From the NCBI GenBank assembly GCA_041649335.1, contig JBAZNF010000007.1:1-50472 (forward strand): a stretch of DNA of 50,472 nt, given 5' to 3'. Below the pieces are notes generated by a model. It did no database searches. It was given only the letters and a program-made list of their open reading frames with translations, and was not told the DNA's origin. The DNA comes from JBAYGJ01 sp041649335 (GTDB lineage Bacteria; Patescibacteriota; Patescibacteriia; UBA10025; JAHIVO01). The translations under genes were made by a program, and so were the position numbers. Shown piece by piece: positions 1-7,161 of this stretch; the first letter of the stretch is position 1; each line of letters starts with the position of its first letter.

Positions 1-75
1 GAGGCGGGGAAAACCCGGACGGAGGGCAGGGAGTACATTGTCCAGGACGGGGATGTGATGTATTTTAGGATATAG
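1..75 (+). CDS. ychF: YchF/OLA1 family ATPase, C-terminal end (partial)
   Basis: Last 24 codons of a gene entering from the left edge. The peptide ends EGREYIVQDGDVMYFRI, the characteristic end of the TGS domain of the universally conserved OLA1/YchF P-loop protein (DGDV followed by an aromatic/hydrophobic end). The family binds ATP or GTP and associates with ribosomes. The nucleotide-binding domain lies outside the window, so only the family can be named. It stops at TAG and no clear hairpin terminator follows. Confidence 0.85.
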   Translation, partial: EAGKTRTEGREYIVQDGDVMYFRI

Positions 76-394
76 CATCTTTGTCACCTTTCTTGACAGC
101 AACAAAAAGTTGCGGAAAAGGACCGCTATCCAGATAACAATTATCGTAAAATTGACCCTTCGTCACTCAGCGTGGTAAACTTGCCCCACTCAGCGGTGCT
201 CAAACAGTTCAGCGCTGTCTTTTGACTACCCCCCTGTGATTTTAAGAAGAATACTCAGGTTCGACCGGGACCGCTCCTCTTCACTCAAATTCAGTAACCT
301 ATTTTATTATGGGAGGGCAGTATAAATTTTTGCTAATATTAGAGTTTCTCGAATTGATAATCCGTATCCGTTAAACGTTGAGTCTTGACAGGCC
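76..394. other. gene-free stretch after ychF
   Basis: About 320 bases with no supported gene on either strand: stop codons are frequent, no start has a ribosome binding site, and no recognised structured RNA was seen. The right end leads into a promoter-like sequence. Confidence 0.5.
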
Positions 395-422
395 TTTGAT
401 TTGTTTGCCGGAGTACTATAAT
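395..422 (+). promoter_or_regulatory. putative sigma70-type promoter
   Basis: TATAAT at 417-422 is a perfect -10 box. TTTGAT at 395-400 is a weak -35 with a 16-bp spacer; a better TTGACA at 385-390 is too far away (26 bp). Transcription would start near 429 and run to the strong terminator at 781-811. Confidence 0.4.
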
Positions 423-428
423 GAAATC

Positions 429-811
429 AGATATCTGTGCAACTTAACAACCTTGCCCTTTCACCATTTGGTAAACGGAGGCGATCCTTGAAAGAAGGAG
501 ACAGTCGTAACAACCATCTTTTACGGCGGTTAACACAATTTGCCCTGGCGCGTGTCAGGGTGGGAATTGATGAAAATCGGCTTTGGCCATTGAAAGGAGG
601 TAACGGCAGTGATCACCCTGATCGGAAACACGGGATTTATTACGGAATCCGTACACACTGAAAGGAGGTGATCCAAGCAGCTTACGCTGCCAGCCGTGGA
701 CGGGCGCCAGTCCCTTCCGAATCTGGCTATGTTAGGAGGTGGTGAATATCGAGGGAAGAAATAGGTTTTTTCGTTGCTTTAGTGCTGGGGTTTCGGCCTC
801 GGCACTTTTTT
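429..811 (+). ncRNA. putative short transcript with serial Shine-Dalgarno-like motifs
   Basis: Bounded by a TATAAT box and an intrinsic terminator, this ~380-nt unit contains strong anti-Shine-Dalgarno complements at about 478 (GGAGGCGATCC), 593 (AAAGGAGGT), 660 (GAAAGGAGGTGATCCA) and 733 (TAGGAGGTGG). The third matches 16 bases of the complement of a typical 16S rRNA 3' tail. Very short reading frames follow: TTG at 488 to TGA at 661 (57 codons, no recognisable domain) and GTG at 609 to TGA at 671 (20 codons). Compact hairpins such as GCAGC-TTAC-GCTGC follow the third motif. It could be a leader of tiny ORFs, a ribosome-binding RNA, or noise; no known RNA family was recognised. Confidence 0.3.
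781..811 (+). terminator. intrinsic terminator
   Basis: A 12-bp stem starting AGTGC and closing GCACT (several G-U pairs, minimal loop) is followed by six T. The T tract is on the plus strand only, so it ends transcripts coming from the left. It abuts the stop codon of the convergent methyltransferase gene. Confidence 0.75.
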
Positions 812-2054
812 ATCCGGCCGTTTCAAAAATAAAGATTTCCCGCTCAACGATCTGGCCCTCACGGTGGTAGACCAGTGAGCCGCGGGCCGTAGGACCGATT
901 TTTGCGAATAGGGACACTTCATCCGGGATCGGGTTAACCCGCCGGAAACCCATGGCCGTGAGCTGTTCAAGGATACGCAGGCTGAATATGCCCTGCGGAG
1001 TTTTGATCAACGGAAAGACGATGACCACTTTGCCTTTGGGTGCGAGGATTTTCGCGAATGTCCGGAAGGCATCCAGGTACAGCGATTCCAGCTCCTGGAT
1101 GATGGCCAGGATATTGAGTATCGGAGTGTGCGCTGTCAGCGGCGGACCGAGGAACGGCTCGGTGATGATGGCGTCGATTGACCCGGAAGAAATGGTGCTG
1201 CCTAATTTTCTGACATCCGCCTGGTCCAGGACAATGTCTGTTTTTGGCAGTTGGCGCTGTGTGGCGAGCCAGGCCAGATTTTGCTTTGTGTCGGTAATCG
1301 CTTTTGAGCTGATGTCGCTGCCAGCTATCCGGTGATATCCCATAGCCAGCGCTTCCTGAAGGATCGTGCCCGACCCGCAGAAAGGGTCAAGAATTGCCTG
1401 CTCATGGGCGACGGAAGCCAGGTTGATCATGATTTTGGCGAGTTTCGGGGGCAACATGCCTGACCGGGCGTCCCGCTGTGGCCGGCCATAGTCGCGGGAT
1501 GAATAATCTTCGTAATCCTGGATAGATACGGTTTTGCCGAGGTACAGTTTGTTTAACCCGGCGATAACCAGGCAGTCGGCGCCGCGCGTGAGGAGGCTGT
1601 TTTTATCCACCAGGACGCTGGACAGGGCCGGTTCCTGGCCGGTGACCAGGCGGGAGCTGCGTCCCTGGTTTTTCAACATTTTTTTTATTTCCAAGCCGGC
1701 AGCCTGGAATTTTTTTTGTTCGCGGACCGGTTCATTGCCGTACAGGCTGAATCCGAAAAGTATTTTTTTTTCCTGCGACGGAAACAGGTCGGGTATCAAA
1801 GTCCCGGCCGTTATTTCGGTGAGAAGTTTTTTTATTGTATCGAACTGACTTGAAATGATGCCGATTTTTATACACCCGCCGAGGGCGGCTTGCCACACCG
1901 GGGCATCGATAGGTTCGGTGGAGCCGATAATGAGGGCCTGGCTGGTGAGTTCAGAAATGGTAAATTCAGCGCCTGTCGCTCGGGCCAACCTGAAAATTTC
2001 AGCCACAGAAAGGATTGGGTTATTACCCAGGATAAATGCATACACGGTGTTCAT
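810..2054 (-). CDS. Trm11/THUMP-class RNA guanine-N2 methyltransferase-like protein
   Basis: A 414-residue protein with an N-terminal half like the THUMP-bearing Trm11/TrmG10 family (starts MNTVYAFILGNNPILSVAEI) and a C-terminal Rossmann methyltransferase domain. Motif I, DPFCGSGTILQEAL, binds S-adenosylmethionine. Members methylate guanine N2 in tRNA (usually G10). Motif IV, normally (D/N)PP(Y/F), reads TEPFLGPP here, so the first catalytic Asp/Asn is replaced by Glu. ATG at 2054 is preceded by an extended -10-like TGCTATACT at about 2062-2070 but by no ribosome binding site. It is divergent from rpsF. Family fairly sure; target base inferred. Confidence 0.7.
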   Translation of the reverse strand: MNTVYAFILGNNPILSVAEIFRLARATGAEFTISELTSQALIIGSTEPIDAPVWQAALGGCIKIGIISSQFDTIKKLLTEITAGTLIPDLFPSQEKKILFGFSLYGNEPVREQKKFQAAGLEIKKMLKNQGRSSRLVTGQEPALSSVLVDKNSLLTRGADCLVIAGLNKLYLGKTVSIQDYEDYSSRDYGRPQRDARSGMLPPKLAKIMINLASVAHEQAILDPFCGSGTILQEALAMGYHRIAGSDISSKAITDTKQNLAWLATQRQLPKTDIVLDQADVRKLGSTISSGSIDAIITEPFLGPPLTAHTPILNILAIIQELESLYLDAFRTFAKILAPKGKVVIVFPLIKTPQGIFSLRILEQLTAMGFRRVNPIPDEVSLFAKIGPTARGSLVYHREGQIVEREIFIFETAG

Positions 2055-2095
2055 ATGCCTTAGTATAGCAGATTTTTATCGATCAGCGGCCCCCC

Positions 2096-2124
2096 TTGCC
2101 AGCTTTTAGCGGGCATGCTACACT
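2096..2124 (+). promoter_or_regulatory. promoter of the rpsF-ssb-rpsR-efp block
   Basis: TTGCCA (2096-2101), 17-bp spacer, TACACT (2119-2124) with an extended -10 TG at 2116-2117. Transcription from about 2131 would give a ~100-nt leader before rpsF. Confidence 0.65.
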
Positions 2125-2168
2125 CCTAAGTACAAAATAATTAAGCTTTGTTTCGGCTGTTTTTTTTA

Positions 2169-2211
2169 CCCGCGTGGCACTTATGCCCCCATAGTTGCCA
2201 CAGCAGCCGGG
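2169..2211 (+). promoter_or_regulatory. possible S6:S18-binding leader hairpin
   Basis: In the rpsF 5' leader, GTGGC (2174-2178) pairs with GCCAC (2197-2201), continuing with ACT/AGT and ATG/CAT to a CCCC loop. An outer CCCG/CGGG stem (2169-2172 with 2208-2211) closes an asymmetric bulge containing AGCAGC next to CCG. Known S6:S18 leaders in many bacteria are a stem with a bulged CCG motif by which the S6:S18 complex represses its own operon. Assignment rests on position and shape, not on a covariance model. Confidence 0.4.
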
Positions 2212-2232
2212 CAGGCAAACGGAGACTAATGT

Positions 2233-2730
2233 ATGCAGCACTATGAATTGCTGGTCATGCAGAGCGCTAAGCTTGACCAAGCCGGCCAGGAGGCAGCCGA
2301 TAGAAAAATCTTGGATCTGATCGCCAAGCACAACGGTCGGATCACCCGCCACGAATCAATGGGGAAGCATAAACTGGCGTATGAGATTAAACACGAGACC
2401 TACGGGATGTATGTCCTCGTGGAGTTTGATATTGAGCCGGCCGCCATCGGCGAATGCGATCGCCAGCTGCGGCTGATGCCGGAAGTGGTCCGCCATTTGA
2501 TGGTGAAAAAACAGGTCAAGACAGAAGCCCAGATTGCCGAAGAGAAAATGATTCAAGAAAAAGTTGAGCAGCGGTTAGCCCGTGAACGGGCCGAGGAAAA
2601 GCTGGCTGCCGCCCCGCCACCGCCGACTCCCGAGGAACAGGCAAAAACCAAAGCCAAAGACAACGAGAAAAAGATCAGCCTCGAGGATTTGGACAAGAAA
2701 TTGGACGATATTTTGAAAGAAGAAATTTAA
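2233..2730 (+). CDS. rpsF: 30S ribosomal protein bS6, C-terminally extended
   Basis: Residues 1-95 match bS6, including MQHYELLVM and a late VVRHLMVKK strand; bS6 pairs with bS18 on the platform of the small subunit. At 165 residues it is ~65 longer than a typical bS6; the tail is Glu/Lys/Ala-rich with a short proline run and is probably helical or disordered. GGAG at 2221-2224 lies 8 bases before ATG 2233, which selects this start over the out-of-frame ATG at 2229. First gene of the block with ssb 25 bases downstream. Confidence 0.93.
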   Translation: MQHYELLVMQSAKLDQAGQEAADRKILDLIAKHNGRITRHESMGKHKLAYEIKHETYGMYVLVEFDIEPAAIGECDRQLRLMPEVVRHLMVKKQVKTEAQIAEEKMIQEKVEQRLARERAEEKLAAAPPPPTPEEQAKTKAKDNEKKISLEDLDKKLDDILKEEI

Positions 2731-2755
2731 TTTGCGTAAACATAATTAAACGCGT

Positions 2756-3184
2756 ATGAACCTGAACAAAGTTATGCTCATCGGCAACGTGACCCGTGAT
2801 CCGGAAGTCCGCACCACCCCCAGCGGCCAGAATGTCGCTTCCGTCGGCGTGGCCACCAACCGGCGATGGACTGACCAGTCCGGCCAAAAAAAAGAAGTTG
2901 TGGAATTCCATAATGTTGTCGCATGGCGCAAGCTGGCAGATATTATCGGCCAGTACGTCAAGAAAGGCAGTAAGGTGTATGTAGAGGGCCGTCTGCAGAC
3001 ACGTTCATGGAACGACCAGTCGGGCCAGAAACGGTACCGTACGGAAATTGTGGCTGAAAACCTGATCATGCTCGACCGTGCCGGACAAGGCGGGCCGTCT
3101 GCCGCGCCGGCAACCGACGAGGCTGCCCAGCCAGCCCCACCTTCCGAGGAGCCGGAAATTAACGTAGAGGATATTCCATTCTAA
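2756..3184 (+). CDS. ssb: single-stranded DNA-binding protein
   Basis: A 142-residue SSB with an N-terminal OB fold (MNLNKVMLIGNVTRDPEVR, then VATNRRW and EFHNVVAW strands, residues ~1-105), a Gly/Pro/Ala-rich linker and the acidic partner-binding tip ending VEDIPF. It coats single-stranded DNA and recruits repair and replication proteins through the tip. No clear ribosome binding site precedes ATG 2756. The position between rpsF and rpsR is the classic bacterial order. Confidence 0.95.
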   Translation: MNLNKVMLIGNVTRDPEVRTTPSGQNVASVGVATNRRWTDQSGQKKEVVEFHNVVAWRKLADIIGQYVKKGSKVYVEGRLQTRSWNDQSGQKRYRTEIVAENLIMLDRAGQGGPSAAPATDEAAQPAPPSEEPEINVEDIPF

Positions 3185-3196
3185 CCTTAAACAATT

Positions 3197-3445
3197 ATGC
3201 CGATAAACCGAACAAACCGAAATAACGCGCCTCGCGTGGTGACCGCCAAAGCCTGCCATTTCTGCACAAATGGCATTGACGATCTGGATTACCGCGAAGT
3301 CAAGACTATGCAAAGATTCCTTTCGTCATACGCCAAAATATTGCCCAGGAAAAAAACAGGCATCTGCACGAAACACCAGCGCATGCTGGCCCAGGCGGTA
3401 AAACGGGCCAGATTCATGGCTCTTATCCCCTACACAACCCGTTAA
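3197..3445 (+). CDS. rpsR: 30S ribosomal protein bS18, zinc-ribbon form
   Basis: An 82-residue bS18. The C-terminal half (YREVKTMQRFLSSYAKILPR...) is the conserved rRNA/bS6-binding helix region. The N-terminal CHFC and later CTKH supply four potential zinc ligands, so this is the metal-binding (C+) form. It starts 12 bases after ssb and is followed 12 bases later by efp instead of rplI, as expected if the genome lacks bL9. Confidence 0.95.
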   Translation: MPINRTNRNNAPRVVTAKACHFCTNGIDDLDYREVKTMQRFLSSYAKILPRKKTGICTKHQRMLAQAVKRARFMALIPYTTR

Positions 3446-3457
3446 TATTTAGTCCGT

Positions 3458-4024
3458 ATGTTATCCATCAACGATCTACGTGCTGGCGCATATTTAGTTT
3501 ATAACGGCGACCCGTACGTTGTCCTGAAACACAGTTTTATCAAAATGGCTCAGTCCAAAGGCATTATGCGGACGAGTCTGAAAAACCTCAAGACCGGCAA
3601 GGTGCTGGAGGAGACGTTCAAGGGCCAGGAAAAGCTGGAGGAAGCGGATATCCGCAAGTCCAAAGCAAATTACCTGTATCGTGAAGGCGACCAGTTTTTT
3701 TTCATGGACGCGTCCACCTATGACCAGTTTTTCGTCACCGCGGAACAGCTGGGGGACAAGAAGGAGTATTTGAAGGAAAATCTGGAAGTTGAGGTGCTGA
3801 ATTTCAATGACGCACCGATTGGCGTTGATTTGCCCAAAAAGATAGAGATGAAGGTGACCATGACCGCACCGGGGGTACGCGGCGATACGGCCCAGGGATC
3901 GGTGATGAAGCCGGCCACGCTGGAGACTGGCCTGGAGATCAGTGTGCCGCTTTTCATCAAGCAGGATGAAATCGTTGTCGTGAATTCGGAAACCGGGGAG
4001 TACGTGGGCAAGGCGCAGAAGTAA
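3458..4024 (+). CDS. efp: translation elongation factor P, atypical loop
   Basis: A 188-residue three-domain EF-P (KOW-like domain I, then two OB domains; C-terminal ETGEYVGKAQK). EF-P enters the ribosomal E site and relieves stalling at proline runs. Aligned with E. coli FVKPGKGQAFAR, the loop here is FIKMAQSKGIMR, so the residue at the post-translationally modified Lys34 position is Gln32. Neither lysylation/rhamnosylation nor deoxyhypusine-like chemistry could act there as known. Likely co-transcribed with rpsR. Confidence 0.92.
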   Translation: MLSINDLRAGAYLVYNGDPYVVLKHSFIKMAQSKGIMRTSLKNLKTGKVLEETFKGQEKLEEADIRKSKANYLYREGDQFFFMDASTYDQFFVTAEQLGDKKEYLKENLEVEVLNFNDAPIGVDLPKKIEMKVTMTAPGVRGDTAQGSVMKPATLETGLEISVPLFIKQDEIVVVNSETGEYVGKAQK

Positions 4025-4067
4025 TTTCCAAATTTCAATACCGAAAATTAAATGCGGGCATCTTATA

Positions 4068-4096
4068 ATAAAAACCCGTCTGCGAAGGCAGGCGGG
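4068..4096 (-). terminator. intrinsic terminator of the GalT-like gene
   Basis: CCCGCCTGC-CTTC-GCAGACGGG on the minus strand (4075-4096) followed by TTTTTATT. It lies 23 bases past the stop of the minus-strand gene; the same stem may also slow transcripts leaving efp. Confidence 0.75.
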
Positions 4097-4118
4097 CAAT
4101 TTCAGGTTTGAGGTGCAT

Positions 4119-5222
4119 TTACTCGTCCATGAGCACACTGAGTTTTTCCGGAGGCTGACGGAGCAGTTGCGCACAGACAGTGGGCGTCAGCGGGTTTGTG
4201 CTGTACCCGCGGACATTTTCCTTGACGGACGTCGGGTTAAGGAGCGGTTTCAGGCGGAGCCGCCAATGGTAGCGTTCCCTGATCTGGTCCATTTCCAGGG
4301 TACGGAAATATCCCGGCGCTTTAAGCTCGTATTTGCTCGGTGCGTTGTAGAGCATGATGAGATAGGGGAAGCGCGATCCAAGCAGTATTTCAAGCTTCTG
4401 GATGACAGCTTGGATAAAGCTGTTCAACTCGATCCAGTACGGCATCCGGTCGACGGCTGGACAGTACTCCTCAAAATAGGCGACGTGGTTCAGCGGGACG
4501 AACCATGTCTCAAAAGGATGCCGGGCCGCATGCGGCACGAATGCAATGAAATTATCGGATTTCATGATCTGCGAGTCCGGGCTAGACAGCGTTTCGGAGA
4601 TGGTGTCGCACATCAGGCAGCGTTCCTTGAAGTGATGGTACCAGTCGCATCCGGCGACTTCTTCCTTGAGTCGAGGGTACAGGTCGCTTTCGGCGTACAG
4701 GTGCCATTGCGGATGCACTAACCCTTTGTGCCTGATGACGTGGTTGCCGTCAGTCCAGAAGACCGCGTTGACGAGGTTCGGGTCATTTCTGAGCCCGTGG
4801 AGCATCTGGTAGCAGATTTCCATGCCATGGGCAACCAGTTCAACGGGCAGCCGGGAAAAATGGGCTGCATGATCTGCACCCAGGATCACGTTTTGGTCGA
4901 CTCCGTAGGGCTTTTTATGCTCGCGCAGCCCTACGCCGCTGCGTCCGATAATTTTTTCGCCATTTGCCCTCATTTCCAGCCGGTTAAGATGTTTTGTCGT
5001 ATGACGGATGATCCCGTGCGGGGTTGCCAGTGTTTTGGCAATGTCCGTAGTTTCGTCCGGATGAGTAGAACAGTACCTGCACCAGGGAGTATCCGTGGGG
5101 GCCGGTACCTCGCCGAATTCGTCACGGTACAAACGGCAGATTTCAAGTGCCTCTGTGGGCGCCATCAGTGTATAGCGTCCGGTAAAGAGATCCAGTTCTT
5201 TCCGAGTATCACTATTGTCCAT
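4119..5222 (-). CDS. GalT-like (HIT superfamily) nucleotidyltransferase homologue, altered active site
   Basis: A 367-residue protein resembling galactose-1-phosphate uridylyltransferase/ADP-glucose phosphorylase: C48xxC51 near the N-terminus (zinc site), HPFETW at 235-240 and HWRLRLKP at 319-326, typical of the second HIT-like domain. GalT enzymes move a nucleoside monophosphate from a nucleotide sugar via a covalent intermediate on the second His of HPHxQ. The matching segment reads H170-P-Q-W-H174, so that His is Gln and the following Gln position is His. Extra CxxC at 202-205. AAGGAGG lies five bases before ATG 5222. Monocistronic with promoter, palindrome and terminator. Substrate unknown. 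Confidence 0.65.
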   Translation of the reverse strand: MDNSDTRKELDLFTGRYTLMAPTEALEICRLYRDEFGEVPAPTDTPWCRYCSTHPDETTDIAKTLATPHGIIRHTTKHLNRLEMRANGEKIIGRSGVGLREHKKPYGVDQNVILGADHAAHFSRLPVELVAHGMEICYQMLHGLRNDPNLVNAVFWTDGNHVIRHKGLVHPQWHLYAESDLYPRLKEEVAGCDWYHHFKERCLMCDTISETLSSPDSQIMKSDNFIAFVPHAARHPFETWFVPLNHVAYFEEYCPAVDRMPYWIELNSFIQAVIQKLEILLGSRFPYLIMLYNAPSKYELKAPGYFRTLEMDQIRERYHWRLRLKPLLNPTSVKENVRGYSTNPLTPTVCAQLLRQPPEKLSVLMDE

Positions 5223-5270
5223 ATTTCCTCCTTGATGGACATTTGTTAATATACGTTTTTTATTGTTTTT

Positions 5271-5303
5271 AGCCTATGTTAAAGATTTCTTGACGTCAAG
5301 AAA
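5271..5303 (-). promoter_or_regulatory. promoter with overlapping 18-bp palindrome
   Basis: TTTCTTGACGTCAAGAAA at 5286-5303 is a perfect 18-bp palindrome. It contains a minus-strand -35 TTGACG (5294-5299) followed after 17 bp by TAGGCT (5271-5276). A palindrome over the -35 box of the GalT-like gene is a good operator candidate for a dimeric repressor. It also lies just downstream of trpS. Confidence 0.5.
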
Positions 5304-5319
5304 TTGGTTATCTGCTCGT

Positions 5320-6453
5320 CTATATCAGCCCGATTTTATGCTTGATTTCAGACATGTGCTGTTTGGCGATGATGTGCGCCCTTTCGCTGCCCTGACGCAG
5401 GGTATCCCAGACCTTTTCCGGCTGGTCAAGTAATTCCGCCCGTTTTTTCCGGAAACTGACGAAAGTGGGGTAAGTCGCCACTTTATCAGCCAGGAGCTGT
5501 TTGTATTCAGAGAATTTTATAGAGTTGTTTTCCAGGTTTGCCAGGAATTTCTTCCGGTCCGGCGTATCAGCAAAGATGTACAGGAGCATGTAAAAATTGT
5601 ACAGGGCCATGAACTGCCTGAATTTCGCGTCGCCTAATTTTTTATCCAGTTTTGTCAGGTCACCTTCCGTGCGTACTTCCCGATCAGTCAGGTATTTTTT
5701 CCCCAGATCCTTGAATTCCTGATGTATTTCTTTGGTAAGTTTCAGGAATATGCTGATGATGTCTTTTTCATTGCCGGTAATCGTGACCATTGACTTAATT
5801 TTTTTATCGATTTGTTCAGGGGAGTCGTCTATAGCCAGGTACGATTTGACGCCATAACTTTTGCTCATTTTTTTCGTCGGATCGCTGAGGCTCATGATTT
5901 TCGGGGTCAGGGTGATGCGCTCTTTCGGCTCAGGAAAGGTCTGGCCGTATTTCGCGTTGAAGGCGCGGGCAATTTCCCTGGCTAATTCCAGGTGCGCAAA
6001 CTGATCCTGGCCGACCGGGACGATGGTGGCCTTGTACAATAAAATGTCAGCGGCCATCAGGACCGGGTAGTCGAGCAGGCCCATATTGATGTTCTGCCGG
6101 AACTGCTGGGCTTTGTCTTTGAACGTCGGGACGCGCTCCAACCAGCTGACCGGCGTGATGCAGTTCAGGATCCAGGCCAGGTCAGTATGCTCATTGACGA
6201 AGGACTGTATGAGGATGGTGCTTTTATGCGGATCCAGGCCGGCCGCCAGAAAATCAACGGAGACGTCGAATATCCGCTGGCGCAGGTCGGTCGGTTTTGG
6301 GCCCTCGGTCAGGGCGTGGTAATCCACCACCGCGAAGACACACTCATTATCCGGATCGGCCTGGAGCTCCAGCCACCCTTTCAGGGCGCCGAAGTAATTG
6401 CCGATATGGAGCTGGCCGGATGGCTGGATGCCGGAAAAAACGACGTGTTTCAT
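5320..6453 (-). CDS. trpS: tryptophanyl-tRNA synthetase
   Basis: A 377-residue class I synthetase that charges tRNA-Trp. It starts MKHVVFSGIQPSGQLHIGN, which holds the HIGH-type signature (HIGN), and has KKMSKSYGV as the KMSKS loop, plus the DQFAHLELAR segment typical of bacterial TrpS. Length is slightly above the usual ~330, mostly from helical inserts in the C-terminal part. ATG 6453 is chosen because the next 20 upstream codons show no homology. No clear terminator follows. Confidence 0.95.
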   Translation of the reverse strand: MKHVVFSGIQPSGQLHIGNYFGALKGWLELQADPDNECVFAVVDYHALTEGPKPTDLRQRIFDVSVDFLAAGLDPHKSTILIQSFVNEHTDLAWILNCITPVSWLERVPTFKDKAQQFRQNINMGLLDYPVLMAADILLYKATIVPVGQDQFAHLELAREIARAFNAKYGQTFPEPKERITLTPKIMSLSDPTKKMSKSYGVKSYLAIDDSPEQIDKKIKSMVTITGNEKDIISIFLKLTKEIHQEFKDLGKKYLTDREVRTEGDLTKLDKKLGDAKFRQFMALYNFYMLLYIFADTPDRKKFLANLENNSIKFSEYKQLLADKVATYPTFVSFRKKRAELLDQPEKVWDTLRQGSERAHIIAKQHMSEIKHKIGLI

Positions 6454-6507
6454 ATACTGTATTTTACCATAAAGTCCATGGTGTCGGCCATTCCCGCCTT
6501 CTACACT

Positions 6508-6694
6508 TGTCATCGCGAGGATCCCGACGAAAGTCGGGAGACGTGGCCATCTCTGTTGCCGGTGACGAGGGGATCCGCCTCCGCCCTTTCGTGCTGCGGC
6601 GGATTATTACCTCTTGCGAAATTTTCATCGCTGATTTTATAGTACCGGAAATGTATGAGATCCCTCGTCACGATGTTCCTCGGGATAATTTTTC
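6508..6694. repeat. REP-like intergenic repeat, copy 1
   Basis: Begins TGTCATCGCGAGGATCCC and continues with palindromic pieces (CCCGAC-GAAA-GTCGGG). It contains TTACCTCTTGCGAAATTTTC at ~6607-6626 and ATCCCTCGTCACGATG followed by TTCCTCGGGAT at ~6659-6686. The last two modules recur near 29512-29640 in swapped order, so this is a dispersed composite repeat, not coding DNA. Confidence 0.6.
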
Positions 6695-6742
6695 TACTAA
6701 AATTTTATCATTACCATATAGCTCAAAATTTTAAGAAAAATT

Positions 6743-6775
6743 AAAAAAGCCCCGGGCGCGTCATGCGTCCAGGGC
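6743..6775 (-). terminator. intrinsic terminator of the 77-aa gene
   Basis: Minus strand: GCCCTGGACGC-ATGA-CGCGCCCGGGGC then TTTTTT. It lies 30 bases past the stop of the small minus-strand gene and supports that gene as a real transcription unit. Confidence 0.7.
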
Positions 6776-6804
6776 CGGTAATGAGAGGTACTAGTCGCCT
6801 CTCG

Positions 6805-7038
6805 TCACCATTCGGGGTCCGGAGGGACCGAGCTATCGGGCCAGGCGCCTTGCTGACTCGGGAGCGAGAACAGCGAAACTGTCTCGCTGTGAGCATCAAG
6901 ACTGGAGTCGGGACTGGTGAAGCGTCCCCTCTCGTCGCGCCGGGGCCGGCCATTCGGATGGCAGCCGTTCTGCATGAGTAACTCTGTTCCTTGCGCTTCC
7001 AGAAGCGCTGTCTCAGGTTGTGCAGTGTGAGGTTGCAC
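6805..7038 (-). CDS. orphan 77-residue hydrophilic protein
   Basis: Not recognised. GTG 7038 has AAGGAGG six bases upstream, better than the ATG at 7053 that contains that Shine-Dalgarno. The protein is Pro/Ser/Arg-rich with a basic GRPRRDERGRFTSPDSS segment (residues ~28-44), reminiscent of AT-hook-like or phage-type basic linkers, and no membrane segment. It has its own strong promoter (overlapping the end of the upstream glycosylase gene) and a terminator, so expression is likely. Reality supported by the signals, not by homology. Confidence 0.5.
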   Translation of the reverse strand: MQPHTAQPETALLEAQGTELLMQNGCHPNGRPRRDERGRFTSPDSSLDAHSETVSLFSLPSQQGAWPDSSVPPDPEW

Positions 7039-7108
7039 AGGACCTCCTTCCATGAAGTTGAGGGTTGTGAGGAGCGAATTCCCCCTACGTACGCTGGGGG
7101 ATTATTAT

Positions 7109-7125
7109 CATTTTATAAGAAAATG
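7109..7125. promoter_or_regulatory. inverted repeat at the transcription start, possible operator
   Basis: CATTTT-ATAAG-AAAATG is a perfect 6-bp inverted repeat with a 5-bp spacer, located where the minus-strand promoter at 7133-7161 should start transcription. A second hairpin (CCCCC...GGGGG, 7082-7101) lies in the leader. Confidence 0.35.
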
Positions 7126-7132
7126 ACGTTCT

Positions 7133-7161
7133 ATGGTAGCATGGTTACGCACTGCTGTCAA
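7133..7161 (-). promoter_or_regulatory. promoter of the 77-aa gene
   Basis: Minus strand TTGACA (7156-7161), 17-bp spacer, TACCAT (7133-7138) with an extended TG. The -35 box overlaps the TGA stop (7158-7160) of the glycosylase gene. Confidence 0.7.

Noticed and set aside
437..661. 74-codon frame as a protein gene
   Set aside because: GTG start without ribosome binding site, unusual composition and no recognisable fold; kept only as part of the Shine-Dalgarno-rich transcript.
658..690. Sequence GAAAGGAGGTGATCCA as the reverse of a 16S rRNA 3' end
   Set aside because: A minus-strand 16S gene would continue with the conserved GTAACGACAAGG helix region on that strand; the adjacent bases do not fit, so it is a complement of the anti-Shine-Dalgarno, not an rRNA gene.
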